Assembly: GCA_016271365.2 (NCBI GenBank)
Contig: CM057459.1
Span: forward strand, 490,309,501 to 490,373,500
Origin: Neoceratodus forsteri
Taxonomy: Eukaryota > Chordata > Ceratodontiformes > Ceratodontidae
DNA length: 64,000 nt
Reading direction: 5' to 3'
Shown: positions 44,391 to 55,589 of the stretch, piece after piece
How positions within the stretch are numbered: position 1 is the stretch's first letter
How the letters are laid out: each line of letters begins with the position of its first letter
Program-made: the position numbers and the translations under genes
The notes under the pieces: generated by a model
What the model was told of the DNA's origin: nothing
Databases searched by the model: none
What the model saw: only the letters and a program-made list of their open reading frames with translations

Positions 44391-47239
44391 AAATATAAAT
44401 TTGAATTTGTTGCTATTTTATTACTAGAGTATTTCTGCCTTTTGTGTCAACATTTCTGATTTCTGAGTTTGATGGTCAGCACTTGAGTACCCACATGATT
44501 ACATATCTGACTATTAGCTTCCTTTAGTTAGGTAAGGAGGAGCATCCTACACTATGGATAGCACTTTCCAACCTACACTCAATGACTCTTTTCAATTGCC
44601 ATCACCAGAACCACTTGGACTGATACCCTTTTAATTTTTCCCCTTTGTTACACCAAAGCAAACATGTCCAGCCTCTGGAACAGTTTTTTGCTGATGAGTT
44701 TTTTTCTTGAACTACTTGGAGGACTCATAATTGAATGAGTCTCTTTTATATCTTTATTAGCGATTTTTTGTATTCATCAAAGCCTGCCGCTGTATATAAG
44801 AAGAATTTACTTATGATGTTGATGTATGCATCTTTATGAAACAAGGAGGGAAAACCATGTTTGGTGCACACTGTATTACATTCTCTGTGTATTACAACAC
44901 AAGTTGTTGAAGGCACCATACTAATATCTGATATTCAAGATGTTGTGAAGTTTGTCCTTACTGACAAAGATGTGGCAAAGTCACAATTTTTACTCTTCAT
45001 AAAGACCTTATGAGGTTAGCCCTTTTCACCAAATTTGGGGTACAGCACACTTTGCAAAACTATGTAAGGTGCAACTATGTGAAGGGTGAACATCTGAAAG
45101 GTCACATGGTGAGTAAAACGCAGAACATATAGTTACTTGGGTGCAAGATGTGTGTGGGTGTATCCAAGTGGCAGTTTGCAGCCCTTGAGAAACAATCTTC
45201 AAAGGTCTGAAGCACCGGGGTTCAGTGTTGTATTTTTTGTTTTACAAATAAACCCTTTTGCAGTCACTCACTTAAATGCTGTCTTTATTTTGTGTAGGCC
45301 TCTGTTTTATTCGTGTTTGTGTCTGCTTGTTTAGCCGAGTGCTGCATCCATTCTTGGGTACTAGCCAGTTCACTGTGTTTCTAGTGCAGCCCTAGAATAA
45401 CCTGTTAGGGGAAGGAGTGGAATGTGTTACCAGTGTGCTGTAAAGAACATTAGACACAAAAATAATTATTTGATTTATGGCAGCTATTTTCATAGTTTCT
45501 GTTTAGAGGGTTCTTAAGCGTGATTGGAAGTGAGATGGAAGTGGAAAGGGTTTTAAAAATACAGTGCACATCTCCTGTGTTTACTCTCAGTATTCTGAGC
45601 TATTTATGGATGTGATATGGGTTTCAAAAAAGTGTTGGTCCATGGATATTTTTCTAATGGTAGTTCTGACTGTATGTTAAGTGAGCTAAGGTGGGGGTTG
45701 GGGATGTCTCATCATTTTTCTGTCAGGATAATGAAGGTATGTACAACAGCCCATTACCAAAGGTGGCCACATTATAACATGGCATGCATGTCATAAATTG
45801 CTATTGTTGCTATGAAGAATAGTCGGTATGGTAGCCCACACCATAGGCTGCCAGTGTTTAAAAATGTTGTCCTCTCTGACTTGTGCATTGTTGCAGTCAA
45901 ATTAGCAGGTACAGAAGCTCATATGGTAGGCTCAGGTGTATCTAAAAATTGTGTCAGTCTGACATGTTTATTGTTGTTGTGCTGGCAGCATAGTAGGTAC
46001 ATGACAGGCTATCAGTGACTCAAAAATTGATGCCTGTCTGGCAGGAAAGGAGGGGGAGACTTGGAGTGACTTAAGCTAGGTAAATTGGGAATGGTCCTGA
46101 AGACGAAGAGGAAAAGGAGGTAGAGGAGGCTTGCAGTCACTAAGGCAAGATCCGCTGATTTTTTTTTAAGATGGTGTAACCAACTGACTCACTCTTCAAT
46201 GACAATGCCATCATCATCCAAGACAATTGCTTGCTTTATTAAAACCATCTTAGAATTCTGCCTCTTTATCTTCAATTTCAGAATTTGAATTCCATGGAAA
46301 TTATTTAGGACTTCTGATGCAGACTTTTCTTTAGTCTTTGGCAGGTGAGATGTAATTTTGGCAATTCTTGTTTATAAATATGAATTTCTTGACATTTATG
46401 GGTGACAGATTTACCTGTTTGTCAGTAATGATGGTGACTTGATTGCCTGAACACTATTTGAAAATGACACTGGAAGGAAATCAGCTCAGATACCAAATTG
46501 CCATTGAAAACAAGGTTAGTAACTCTGAATCTTTGCTGCCAGGTACAAATGTGATTCTTTATCAGTGTTCAGACATCTGGCAGATTTGCCACTGATGTCT
46601 TCTTTTCCTCTTCCTTGATGTACTCAATACACACCTCTGATAATGCTTCACACAGTGGGTTTAAACTGCTACCAGGGTTCATTTTGAGGTGGGAGTAGGG
46701 ATGCTGGTGTACAATGTGTTTATAGGTGTGTCAGGGACAGAATCAGTACTGGGGTAATTTTCAAATAATTGGGATTTCTGGGGTTCTAATCCCAACCTTA
46801 GCATGGTTTGCTTAGTTGTCAGTTGCAATACATATTCCTTTTCAATAAGTCATTGTTTACCTGTTAGAACGAATCACCCCCACCCCCATAGTACTGGGAT
46901 TTCATGTTTTTACCAATGATCCAATAATGTGGCAGCTTTGTACTCTTTCAGTATTCAGATAGCAAGAAACTGTAATTTTTCCATTAGTGCAGTGCAAGAA
47001 AAATCCTTATATACTGTACTTGAGTTGTTGGTGCACATTGCACAGTGCCTGCCACAGCAGAAACAGAAGTTACATTGTTTGGATTATAGATGCTGTTCGG
47101 ACACTATCTGCCTCAGTGGCATGTTTAAAACATAATGGCAATCAGGTCATCCAGGAGATTCTGTTGCTGTGATGTTAACTTTGTAGAAGCTTCGGAGGCA
47201 TCCTAGTTGGTTAGAATAAATAGTACTAGTATTAGCAGT
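44391..47239. other. No gene seen apart from a small tandem repeat
   Basis: Only short frames without recognised similarity. A diverged 85-bp tandem repeat lies at 45800-46044. Confidence 0.4.
45800..46044. repeat. Diverged tandem repeat, about 85-bp unit, three copies
   Basis: CTATTGTTGCTATGAAGAAT at 45801, ATTGTTGCAGTCAAATTAGC at about 45889 and ATTGTTGTTGTGCTGGCAGC at about 45972 start units that continue with GGTA, a GGCT block, (T/C)AAAAATTGTG-like text and TCTGAC. Confidence 0.5.
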
Positions 47240-47691
47240 TGTAGCAATAGTAAGTTTATTTATAAGATACCCTTCCCCAGAGGCTCAGGGTGCCATACAT
47301 GTATTAACAGGCTGATAAAACCAATACACAGAGATAAATAGTAAACATAAAATAACAAAATAATAAAAAATAAAATACAAAATGATTTCACTCAGTAAAA
47401 TTAAAAACAGCAGCTGCATAATAGTGAGATACCTGTAGGCAAAATTTTAGTCCCTCAAAGTCTCTCTAAACAGGTATGTATTTAACCGCCTTTTAAAGGT
47501 CTACACCAAAGCGGTTTCTGTCAGTACCCTAGGAAGAGTGTTATAAAGCAAAGAGGCAGCAACCTTGAATGCACAGTCCAAAAAGGATTTAGGTCAGGCC
47601 TTTAGGACTGAGAGGATGCCCTCAGAGGAGCAGCAAACAGGGCATCAGTACTAGAGAAGATTCAGAAGATCTAACATGTAGCCCAGGACCA
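47240..47691 (-). pseudogene. Old L2, C-terminal part and 3' end
   Basis: Minus-strand reading from 47691 gives GPGYMLDLLNL, then DCAFKVAASLLYNTLP and TFKRRLNTYLFRETL, the typical L2 ORF2 C-terminus. Below 47430 lies the 3' untranslated part. The frame stops where the plus-strand L2 begins and continues at 51890. Confidence 0.75.
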
Positions 47692-48880
47692 AGTTTTCCT
47701 GATATTGTGGAAGGAAAGCTCTGCAGCCGAGCCTTGCCCTGAGATGGTTGTGGTGGGTGGGATCCCTTGGTCCTTGCTACCAGAGGGTGAGGGGGCTAGT
47801 CATCGACCAACCAGAGGGTTGAGCCTTTGGCTGCCCCGAGGGGCATGCAGTGCTGGGGTGGTTTTGATACCGCCCTGTCACTGGGGTCCTGACCCCAGGG
47901 ATAGGGTCTATTGGGATCCCCCCCGACCAGTGCATTCTAGGGGGCTTAATCTGTCTCGAGTACCTGCCTGTTTCGAAGACTTATGTGACTGTGAATTGAT
48001 TTTGGTGACTATCGTTTTTTGGATGCTTTTCTGAACTGAAACTTTTTTTCTTGGACCTAAATTCTTTGTTCTAGCAGTGAGAGTGCTCAGTTACTGTGCA
48101 TTCGTGGGGAGTGTGAGTCCCTGCCCACTCACAATTTTATTTATTATTTTGATGTATTATATGTTATTTTATTTTCAGGCAGTGAGAGTACCTGGTACCA
48201 ATTAAATGTGTAGTGGGAGTACATGTTTTCTTGCAAATTTATTATTTATTTTGGGTCTTTCTGGTTTTTATGTGTGTTTTTTTTGTTTTTTGCTTTTTGA
48301 GTTTATGACAGGACATCCTTGTGAGAGGAGGGTCTCCCATTTGTATTTGTATTTGTATTTATTATTATTATTATTTTCTGTAGTTTAATTTTAATTATTT
48401 TTATTTTTGGGTCCTGGAAAGTGGGTTTTTGTTTCCGAGAAAGAGGGTGCAAATGGGATTAATTTTTAATTTCTGTTTATGTTATTTAGTAGATGTCTTG
48501 AATTTTAGGGGTCTTATTTTTTGTTTTGATTTGTTAGTGTAAGGACTTTATTAGTTTTCACTGTAGGTTGTAGGTATGTGTTATTATATCCCCCCCCACC
48601 CGTCGTGCGCTATTCATCCTCCGCTGTTCTGGCCCTCTGCCATTTTTCTCCTCCGCCTTTACTGTTTTCCATTTATCAACATTGTAGGGCTTTGGGAATT
48701 GTATGAAGGAGCAGGGGTTGGGGCAGGGGGCCTGAACAGTGGAGGATGGACGAGGGAAGCACTCAAATCAGGATTGTTAGGTCCAGAAGATGCCCTGGGG
48801 TGAAATGGAGGTCAGAACGTGGGTTTCCTTGTCTGATCTCCATACCCAAGGGCACCGCTGTTAATAACAGCAGGCTGGTG
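47692..48880 (+). promoter_or_regulatory. L2 5' leader, no clear ORF1
   Basis: A GC-rich start (47.7-47.96 kb) with an open frame of 109 codons of no recognised similarity, followed by an AT-rich stretch with a (TTTGTA)n(TTA)n microsatellite at 48339-48376. It is in the position of the L2 5' untranslated region and internal promoter; the promoter role is inferred from position only. Confidence 0.4.
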
Positions 48881-49585
48881 GTTGGGGGATCCTCAGAACT
48901 CTGTCCAACTTGGGCAGTTTTGTGCAATGCCAGATCCATTGTCAACAAGACGGCCATTGTGGCAGACTTGGTAGGAACAGTGGATCTGGCTTGCATCACC
49001 GAAACCTGGCTGGATGGTAATGCTGACCCGTTCTTGAGGCGGCTATTCCAGCTGGGTAGTTAGTGATACACCACCCGAGATTGGATCACAGGGGTGGGGG
49101 AGTTGCGGTCTATTTTAAGACAGAATTGGGTCTCACTAGTGTTCCAGTAGAGGAGACTAGATCTTTTGAATGTGTTGTAGTGGCAGGTGGGGACTATAGA
49201 GTGGCTCTCATTTACCCGTCCACCCAGGGATGAGAAGCCATTCTTCAAGGAAGTGGCAGACTTCGTTATTGACCTGGTGTTGGAGTCTCCCAGGTTGATG
49301 GTGCTGGGCTACTTCAATGCCTGGATCGATGATGAACTCTCACATTTTGGACAGAACTTCCTCCAATTGATGAATTCATTGGGCCTCTCACAGGTTGTTA
49401 CCTCTGCCACTCATAAATGTGGCCATTCTCTTGACCTGGTCTTCCTCCTGGGGATGGAAGCCTCCGGCATGGGGATGGAACCTGTCGGATGGTCTGATCA
49501 TCACACTGTGAGATTCACTTTTACCCCACCTTGCGTAGACCTACCCCTGTGGAGATGGTCAAGTACCGCCCTTTACGGGATGTGA
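48881..49585 (+). pseudogene. L2 ORF2 endonuclease domain
   Basis: LCNARSIVNKTAIVADLV and ACITETWLDG mark the N-terminal half with the catalytic asparagine and glutamate kept. After stops near 49061 the frame resumes with LMVLGYFNAWIDDEL, where the catalytic aspartate of GDFN is tyrosine. CGHSLDLVFLL and GWSDHHTVRF follow as usual. The domain would nick target DNA. Confidence 0.8.
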
Positions 49586-50742
49586 CTCCCGATGGTCTAT
49601 CGGCGGTGCTTGACATATCAGAATTTCTGATGATGAGCATGGATCCTGAGGCCTTGGTTCTGGCCTATAATAGGGCTATCACTGATGCCCTGGATTCTAT
49701 TGCTCCCATCCGTGTGCGTCCTCTCTCCCTTCGCCCTCGGTCCCCATATTTTGATGGGGACTTGAGGGAGGTGCATCGACTTGGACGCAGGTTAGAGAGG
49801 TGTTGGCAGAAATCCGGCTCAGATGCTGACCACCTTAGACCGCTAGAACATTATCAACTCTACCAGTCAGCAATTGCCCGTAAGAAGGCAGTATTACTGT
49901 CCGTGAAAATTGCTGCTGCTCAGAACCGACCGGCTCAGCTCTTTCGAACCATAGACAGACTTTGCAACCCAGCCTGTCTGCAGGTTCGCAAAGCTTTTTC
50001 GCAATATCAGTGTGAGCAGCTCGCTCGGTTCTTTGCAGATAAGGTGGAAGACATCAGGATGGAGACCTGCACAACACTCTTTATGGGAGTTGCAGTGGAC
50101 CCGGCCGCAGTCACATGCCCTCCTACTCCCTGGGGTTTCTTCAAGAGGCTGGAAATCAAGGATGTTATGAGAATTGTCCGGGGTACGCGCACTTCGTCCT
50201 GCAGTTTAGATCTGGGCTCCACAGCCTTGGTTATGGGCTGTGGGGAGATTATCTTCCCGGTTCCGACGAGGACGGTCTGGTGCTCCTTAGACTCTGGTGA
50301 ATATCCTTGCTCCCTGAAAGAAGCAGTGGTGACACCAGTGTTGAAGAAGGCTTCTTTGGACCCTGACTGCCTCGGTAACTACTGGCCTATCTCAAACCTT
50401 CCCTTTGTTGGGAAGGTATTTGAAAAAGTAGTGGCTAGCCAGTTAGACAACCATTTGACCATCCATAACATCTACGATCCCCTTCAATTGGGTTTTCAGA
50501 ATAGGCACAGCACCGAGACTGCGCTGGTTTGGGTGCTCAATGATCTCCTGATAGCAAGAGACCAGAAAAAAAGGTCAATTTTGGTCCTTTTGGACCTGTC
50601 ATCAGCATTTGACACTGTAGACCATGGGGTTCTGCTTGAGTGCCTGAGAATCATCTGTGGGCTTTCTGGATTGGTCCTCAGATGGTTTACATCTTTCCTC
50701 ACTGGTAGAACTCAGAGGGTAGTATCGGGAGTTTTCTTCTGA
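49531..50742 (+). pseudogene. L2 ORF2 linker and reverse transcriptase fingers and motif A
   Basis: This 403-codon frame starts one frame away from the endonuclease. It has the linker (YNRAITDALDSIAPIRVRPL), the finger blocks (KEAVVTPVLKKASLDPD, SNLPFVGKVFEKVVASQL), GFQNRHSTETAL and motif A (LVLLDLSSAFDTVDHGVLL). Both motif A aspartates are kept. It runs out of frame at about 50742, just before motif B. Confidence 0.85.
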
Positions 50743-50956
50743 TCCTGCCTCTCTGTCATGTGGGGTGCCCCAGGGCTCAGTGCTGTCTCCCATGTTGTTT
50801 GCGGTGTACATGCTTCCCCTCGGAGACATTGTAAGACGGTATGGGCTGGAGTTTCATTGTTATGCCAATGATACTCAGTTCTACCTGTCTTTTGCACCTG
50901 ACCAGAATAGAGCACTCTCGGTGTTTAATAGCTGCCTCGGGGAAATCCAAGATTAG
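50743..50956 (+). pseudogene. L2 reverse transcriptase motifs B and C, mutated
   Basis: The shifted frame carries CGVPQGSVLSPMLFAVYML and FHCYANDTQFYLSF. The catalytic YADD motif reads YAND, so the first aspartate is lost. A stop follows at 50954-50956. Confidence 0.85.
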
Positions 50957-51033
50957 ATGAGGTCCAGCTGGTTGAAGTTAAACCCTGGGAAGATGGAGGT
51001 GTTGGTTCTGGATCCCGGTCACCGGACGGGGGG

Positions 51034-51675
51034 TTGGGGATAAACCATCCCTCAGGTTTATTCCTGGGGGGTGTGGAGCTCCCCACCTCTGAACAGGTGT
51101 GGAACCTAGGGGTGATTCTTGATGATCGGCTGACACTACGTGATCAAGTGTCGGCCATCGTTAAAGTTTCCTTTTACCATCTTAGGAACATTGCTAGGAT
51201 TAAACACCTTGTTCCATCTGGGGACCTACCTACGTTGATCCACGCCTTTGTGACCTCACGTCTCAACTACTGCAACTCCCTTTACTTTGGGCTTCCTGTG
51301 GTTGATATCCACCGCTTGCAGCCGGTGCAGAATTCTGCAGCCCGGTTGTTAACTGGGACTTCTCGTTTCTCCCATGTTACCCCGGTGCTGCAGAGACTGC
51401 ACTGGCTGCTGGTTCAGTGGTGGATCACATTTAAAGTGGGTCTGTTGACCTACAAAGCCCTGCATGGATTGGGCCCTGACTACCTGAAAGAGCTCCTTGT
51501 TCCCTATCTCCCAGAGCGACTGCTCCGCTTGGCCAGCAAGGGGTTGCTGGAGATTCTGAGGGCCATTTTGAAATCTTCTGGTGCCCAGGCCTTTGCGTTT
51601 GTGACTCTGACCCTCTGGAATCCTCTACCACATCGGATTAGAGCGTACGACAGTGGGGGTTCAAACAAGCCTTAA
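51034..51675 (+). pseudogene. L2 ORF2 thumb and C-terminal region
   Basis: This 213-codon frame has NLGVILDDRLTLRDQVSAI, then YHLRNIARIKHLVP, FVTSRLNYCNSLYFGLP and GLLTYKALHGLGPDYL, the standard L2 C-terminal blocks. The original stop is near the family end; the C-terminal residues are somewhat scrambled by frame changes. The untranslated tail begins at about 51680. Confidence 0.85.
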
Positions 51676-51889
51676 AATCCTTTTTATGGATTAAGGCCTA
51701 TGGGGAAGTGACTGACTGATTTGGGTTCAATTTTATTATTGTTTTATGAAGTTTGTTGTAATGTATTAATTATTTATTGTATTTTTATATTAATGTTTTA
51801 GTACGTTGTGATTCCATAACTTGTACTGCGCTTTGATTTTTTGAAAAGCGCATTATAAATAAAGAATATTATTATTATTATTATTATAA

Positions 51890-52442
51890 CCTATGTAGGG
51901 CTTTATAGGTTAGCAAACCAACCTTGAAGATAATGCACCACTTCCCACTTAGCCAGTGCAGGTCACACAGGACCAGGGTCAAAGAACTACCTCTTGGGAG
52001 GCCAGTCAGATACTTGGCTGCTGCATTCTGCAGCAGCTATAAGTATCATAGGGTACTCCCACCAACCCTGAGATACAGTGCATTTCAATAGTCCAGCCTA
52101 GTCATCACAAACATGAACCAGTGTTGGCAGATCCTTATGAGGGATAAAGGATTTAATATGGCTAATGTTCCTAAGATGTTAAAAGCCACTCTGAACTACA
52201 GAAGACACCTGAGTCTCAAGTGTCAGTCAATCATCTAAAATATCTCCCAGAAATTTCACCTTTGCAGAAGCCAACAGCCTAGATGGCCCAAGCCAAAGCT
52301 TCAACTCTCTGATGACTACCTCTGCCTCCCCCATAACCGAACTCAGTCACTAGTGCCTCAGACTTGTTCAGATTAAGTCTCAGTCAACTAGATTCCTTTC
52401 AACTCTAAATATTAGACAGACATAGAATCTGTACTTTGACAG
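51890..52442 (-). pseudogene. Old L2, thumb region (middle fragment)
   Basis: Minus-strand reading gives KVKFLGDILDD, LTLETQVSSVVQSGF, HLRNISHIKSFIPHKDLPTL and, near the left edge, a GWFANL(stop)SPT run that corresponds to GLITYKAL in another frame. It continues the L2 piece ending at 55241. Confidence 0.75.
52363..52442. repeat. 80-bp direct repeat, left copy
   Basis: It matches 55241-55320 with about 8-10 differences. Both copies are old-L2 coding text. The 2.8 kb between them is the inserted block. Confidence 0.8.
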
Positions 52443-53051
52443 TAGAGATGCAGCAAATTTAAATTCCACTGACGAAGTGAACGCGAAGTGGGCACTTCAT
52501 GTTTTCAATCTGCTACGCAAAGTGGGCAATGCAAAGTGCTCATTCCACCTTGTCATTACCGCTTCGCATTAAGGCAGAATGGTAATGCAAAGTAAGGTGA
52601 AGTCATTGTTTTTAATGGATTTTACGTTCCTCATTATGATTCTAAGTGATCCACTTGATGTTTCAGATTTGGCAGCCCCCCCCACACATCACATGGCTTG
52701 TAGTACTGTAAGTCACATGCTCTTTAACTAGGCAGAAAGTGAGTCATACAAGCAGACACTTTTACTTTCTCCTGTGCAGATGGAGAGAGAGTGTAGTGTG
52801 TTTTGTGACTGCTGATACTTTGAGATCAGAGTGAGGAGGAGATTTAAACTTTGATTTAGACCCAACAGCTATTTCAAAAGCTACATTTTTTGTCTTTTCT
52901 GTACTCTTTTTTACTTAATTTGTTCTTTCTGTAAATGTTATTTTTCTTACCTTTATAAGTAGTTAGTTGTTTGTCTGTGTGACTGTGTGTGTGTGTGTTG
53001 TGTGACAGTGTGAGTAGTAATTGCTTGGACGGAGGGAGCTCAGTAGGAGAG

Positions 53052-53890
53052 ATGGACCAGGGTGAGGGAATGTCTGGGGCCGGGGCAGCTCTGGGAGAGC
53101 GTGGTAGTGGTAAGCACTGTACTGTGTGCATGTGTGGAGGGCATGGGCACCCATTCCTGTTGGACCACTCGATACTTGTGAGTGTCCCCCCCTGAAGCAG
53201 GACTAGCACTGCCTCCTGTCCTGACTCTGAGGCAGTTGAACCACCACCAAGTCTAGGTTCTCTGGAGCAGGATGTGTCTATTCCCCTGGGCCCAGGTGTG
53301 GATCCCATCCCTGTTCAGCACTGTGACCAGCCAGCTGCCAGTTCATCTGGCCATCCCCTGCCTGTGCCTAGTCCTCTCTGCACCTTCATTGTTTGGCAGT
53401 TTTTTTTACTGTGTGGGGGGACAGCAGTGTGGTCAAGTGCTGCCTATGTGAGGTGGAGGTGTGCCGTGGCCCCTTGGGGACTCACCTGGGGACTGAGGGC
53501 CAGTGCACCCATATGCTCAATCAGCAGCAGTTGGAGTGGCAGGCTGCCACAGAACAGACCATGCCTGCATCTGCTGGCCATTCTGTGGCAGAGGGTGCAG
53601 CTGTGCATTGCGGCATCCCTAAGAAGAGGAGGGCCACAGCAGCACCTGCTGCTCCACCAGCACCCCACTTCACCTCCACCACCATCACCAGCAGGTCAGC
53701 CTGTAGAATGTGTGGACCCCAGAGAAATGCATGTAACGCAGGCTGACTTGTCAGTTCTCTGGAGTGCTGTTGAGGATAACAATGAGAGGGTGAGTGCTGT
53801 GGAGCAGCGGCTGAATCACATAGAGGAACATCAGTTGCAAATGATGTCCAAGATGGAACTGCAGCTGGATCACCATGGGATCCCACATTA
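53052..53890 (+). pseudogene. BED-type zinc-finger protein remnant
   Basis: ATG at 53052 opens MDQGEGMSGAGAALGERGSG, followed by GGTAAGC at 53109-53115, which looks like a splice donor. A second open stretch (53196 on, after a CCCCTGAAG acceptor-like site) is proline- and serine-rich. It shifts frame at the T8 run (53400-53407) into VWGDSSVVKCCLCEVEV, with THLGT and THM following. That is the pattern of a BED finger (CxxC then spaced histidines), common at the N-terminus of hAT transposases. A helical end with NERVSAVEQRLNHIEE lies in another frame near 53770. No hAT catalytic core was found. Confidence 0.4.
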
Positions 53891-54121
53891 TTTTTTTTTT
53901 CCCCTCACACCGTGTGCCCCACCACACCTTCCTTGCTGTGTTATAAAATGTATTCCTCCACCATCCCTGACACTTGTATGTAATTATGCCCTTTTTTGTT
54001 GTCTTCCAAATGTGTAACACTTTGTATTCTGAGCAGTGCAATTATACTGTACTAAACTGCATGTGTGCATTCAGTCTTCTTTCCAGTCTGTGTATGTACT
54101 GCAGACACTGTCCAACTCCCT

Positions 54122-54610
54122 GACTTAAAAACAACCATTAATGAATACAATGGTGGGTTGGTGAAGTATGGAGAGATACTACAAAACAGGCTTACAATAC
54201 ATCCAAGTAACTATTAAAAAAAATTAATGTTGTGATTTGTGACGTGATAGTGAATCATGATTTGTGACTGCATTTGTGACCGTGATGATGAAGAAATGTG
54301 AATGCCTACCACCTACAGCTGTACTTCCCCGATGAGCTGTAGCTTAAAACTCCCAGACTTAAAAACACATGTCAATGAGTACAATGGTGGGGTGGTGAAG
54401 CCTGGAGAGATACTACAAAACAGACTTACAATACATCCAAGTAACTAGAAGAAAAATGAATGTTGTGATTTGTAATGTGAATGATTGTGAATCATGATTT
54501 GTGACTGCATTTGTGACCGTGATGATGAAGAACGTGATTTGTATCACGAGTGACTCATGATGATGGTCCTGACTTAAAAACACATATTAATGAGTACAAT
54601 GTTCATGCAG
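54122..54610. repeat. Tandem repeat, 215-235-bp unit, 2.2 copies
   Basis: GACTTAAAAACA starts units at 54122, 54356 and 54571. Each continues AATGA(A/G)TACAATG, GGAGAGATACTACAAAACAG, ACAATACATCCAAGTAACTA and ATGATTTGTGACTGCATTTG. The third unit is cut short. No protein is encoded. Confidence 0.8.
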
Positions 54611-55240
54611 AATTAAGCACCACACCTGTCCAGTACTCTGAAGGGAAGTCAAAGAAATAACTGTGACTTAAATTTCAGATGGCGACTGGGCCCTAAAGAG
54701 ATGCAAATGCACAGACAGATTAAGATAGCACTGTGCACTGAAGAGATGCATACACAAAGGCACAACACCTAACCAGTGCTCACCATCAGAAATTCAAATC
54801 TGGAAAAGAATACCTTTGCCAGTTGGAGCGGGCAGTGGTGGGGCAGTGTAATGCATTGCTGCAGTAACAGTCACTAGTACTAGTACCAGTAAAGATACCA
54901 CAAAGAAGTACAAAAATCACACAGCTGCAGTGGATAGCAGCTTCACATTGCTGAAATTATGTGGCACAATTAAAGGTGTCTGATTTGATGACACACATCA
55001 CACACATACTCACACACACACTAAGTAATGCATGCAAATTGAAAACTTCAATAATATAACTACATATTTTAAACAAACTAAAATTATGCACTGCTGCACC
55101 ACAACAATCAGCAAAAAAAGGCAGGAAATATTGAAAATATTTCTGTGTGTACATTAACACAGTTATACAAGAAAAATATCACCAAAATAGAAAGCACTGT
55201 CTTTTTCTCCAAGTTAATCTACCTACACCACAGATACACC

Positions 55241-55577
55241 CTTGTTTAGGTTAAGTCTCAGTCAACTAGATTCCATTCAACTCTGAATATTAGACAGATA
55301 TAGACTCTGTACCTTGACAGCATCAGGCATTCTGTGTACAAAAGACAAATACAACTGGGTATTGTCTGCATAGCAGTGGAAACCCAGATTACCATCCCAA
55401 ATGATCCTCCACATGGGCAGCATGTACATTGTAAACAGCATAGGCAAGAGGACTGATCCTTGTGGCAAGTCACAAAGAAGAAGCACTGGGAATGATGAGA
55501 ATGTTTCCATCATCATACTCTGCATCCTACCCCTGAATTAAGACTTGATCCAGAAGATTACTGTGCTGGTGAGTCCT
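55241..55577 (-). pseudogene. Old L2, motifs B and C
   Basis: Minus-strand text gives LPQGSVLLPMLFTMYMLPM and GFHCYADNTQLYLSF, with YADN for YADD. It continues in the 51890-52442 piece beyond the 2.8-kb insertion (LSNIQS then MESS, LRLNLNK). The first 80 bp duplicate 52363-52442. Confidence 0.8.
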
Positions 55578-55589
55578 TTGTACTCCTAC

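Larger units (their letters stand above)
47692..51889 (+). mobile_element. Near-full-length L2 inserted into an older L2
   Basis: A plus-strand L2 with a leader of about 1.2 kb, endonuclease, reverse transcriptase and a 3' end CACTTTATAAATAAA-like (GCGCATTATAAATAAAG) plus an (ATT)n tail at 51868-51889. Its edges are shown by comparison with 57.14-57.30 kb, where the old L2 text CCCAGGCCCAACCCATGTAG runs without a break; here the same text is split by exactly this element. Frames are broken. Confidence 0.85.
52443..55240 (+). mobile_element. 2.8-kb insertion, hAT-like left end
   Basis: The block starts TAGAGATGCAGCAAATTT, close to the TAGAGGTGTGTGAAA and CAGAGATGTGTGAAAT ends of the other hAT-like elements here. 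It holds a BED-finger-like coding remnant and a tandem array. A matching right end was not found, and the flanking 80-bp repeat is far longer than a hAT target duplication. Its identity as a single transposon is therefore tentative. Confidence 0.4.

Noticed and set aside
45137..47172. Host gene exons in the 45-47 kb stretch
   Set aside because: Short frames with splice-like dinucleotides exist, but none has recognisable protein similarity or codon-level regularity that I could defend.
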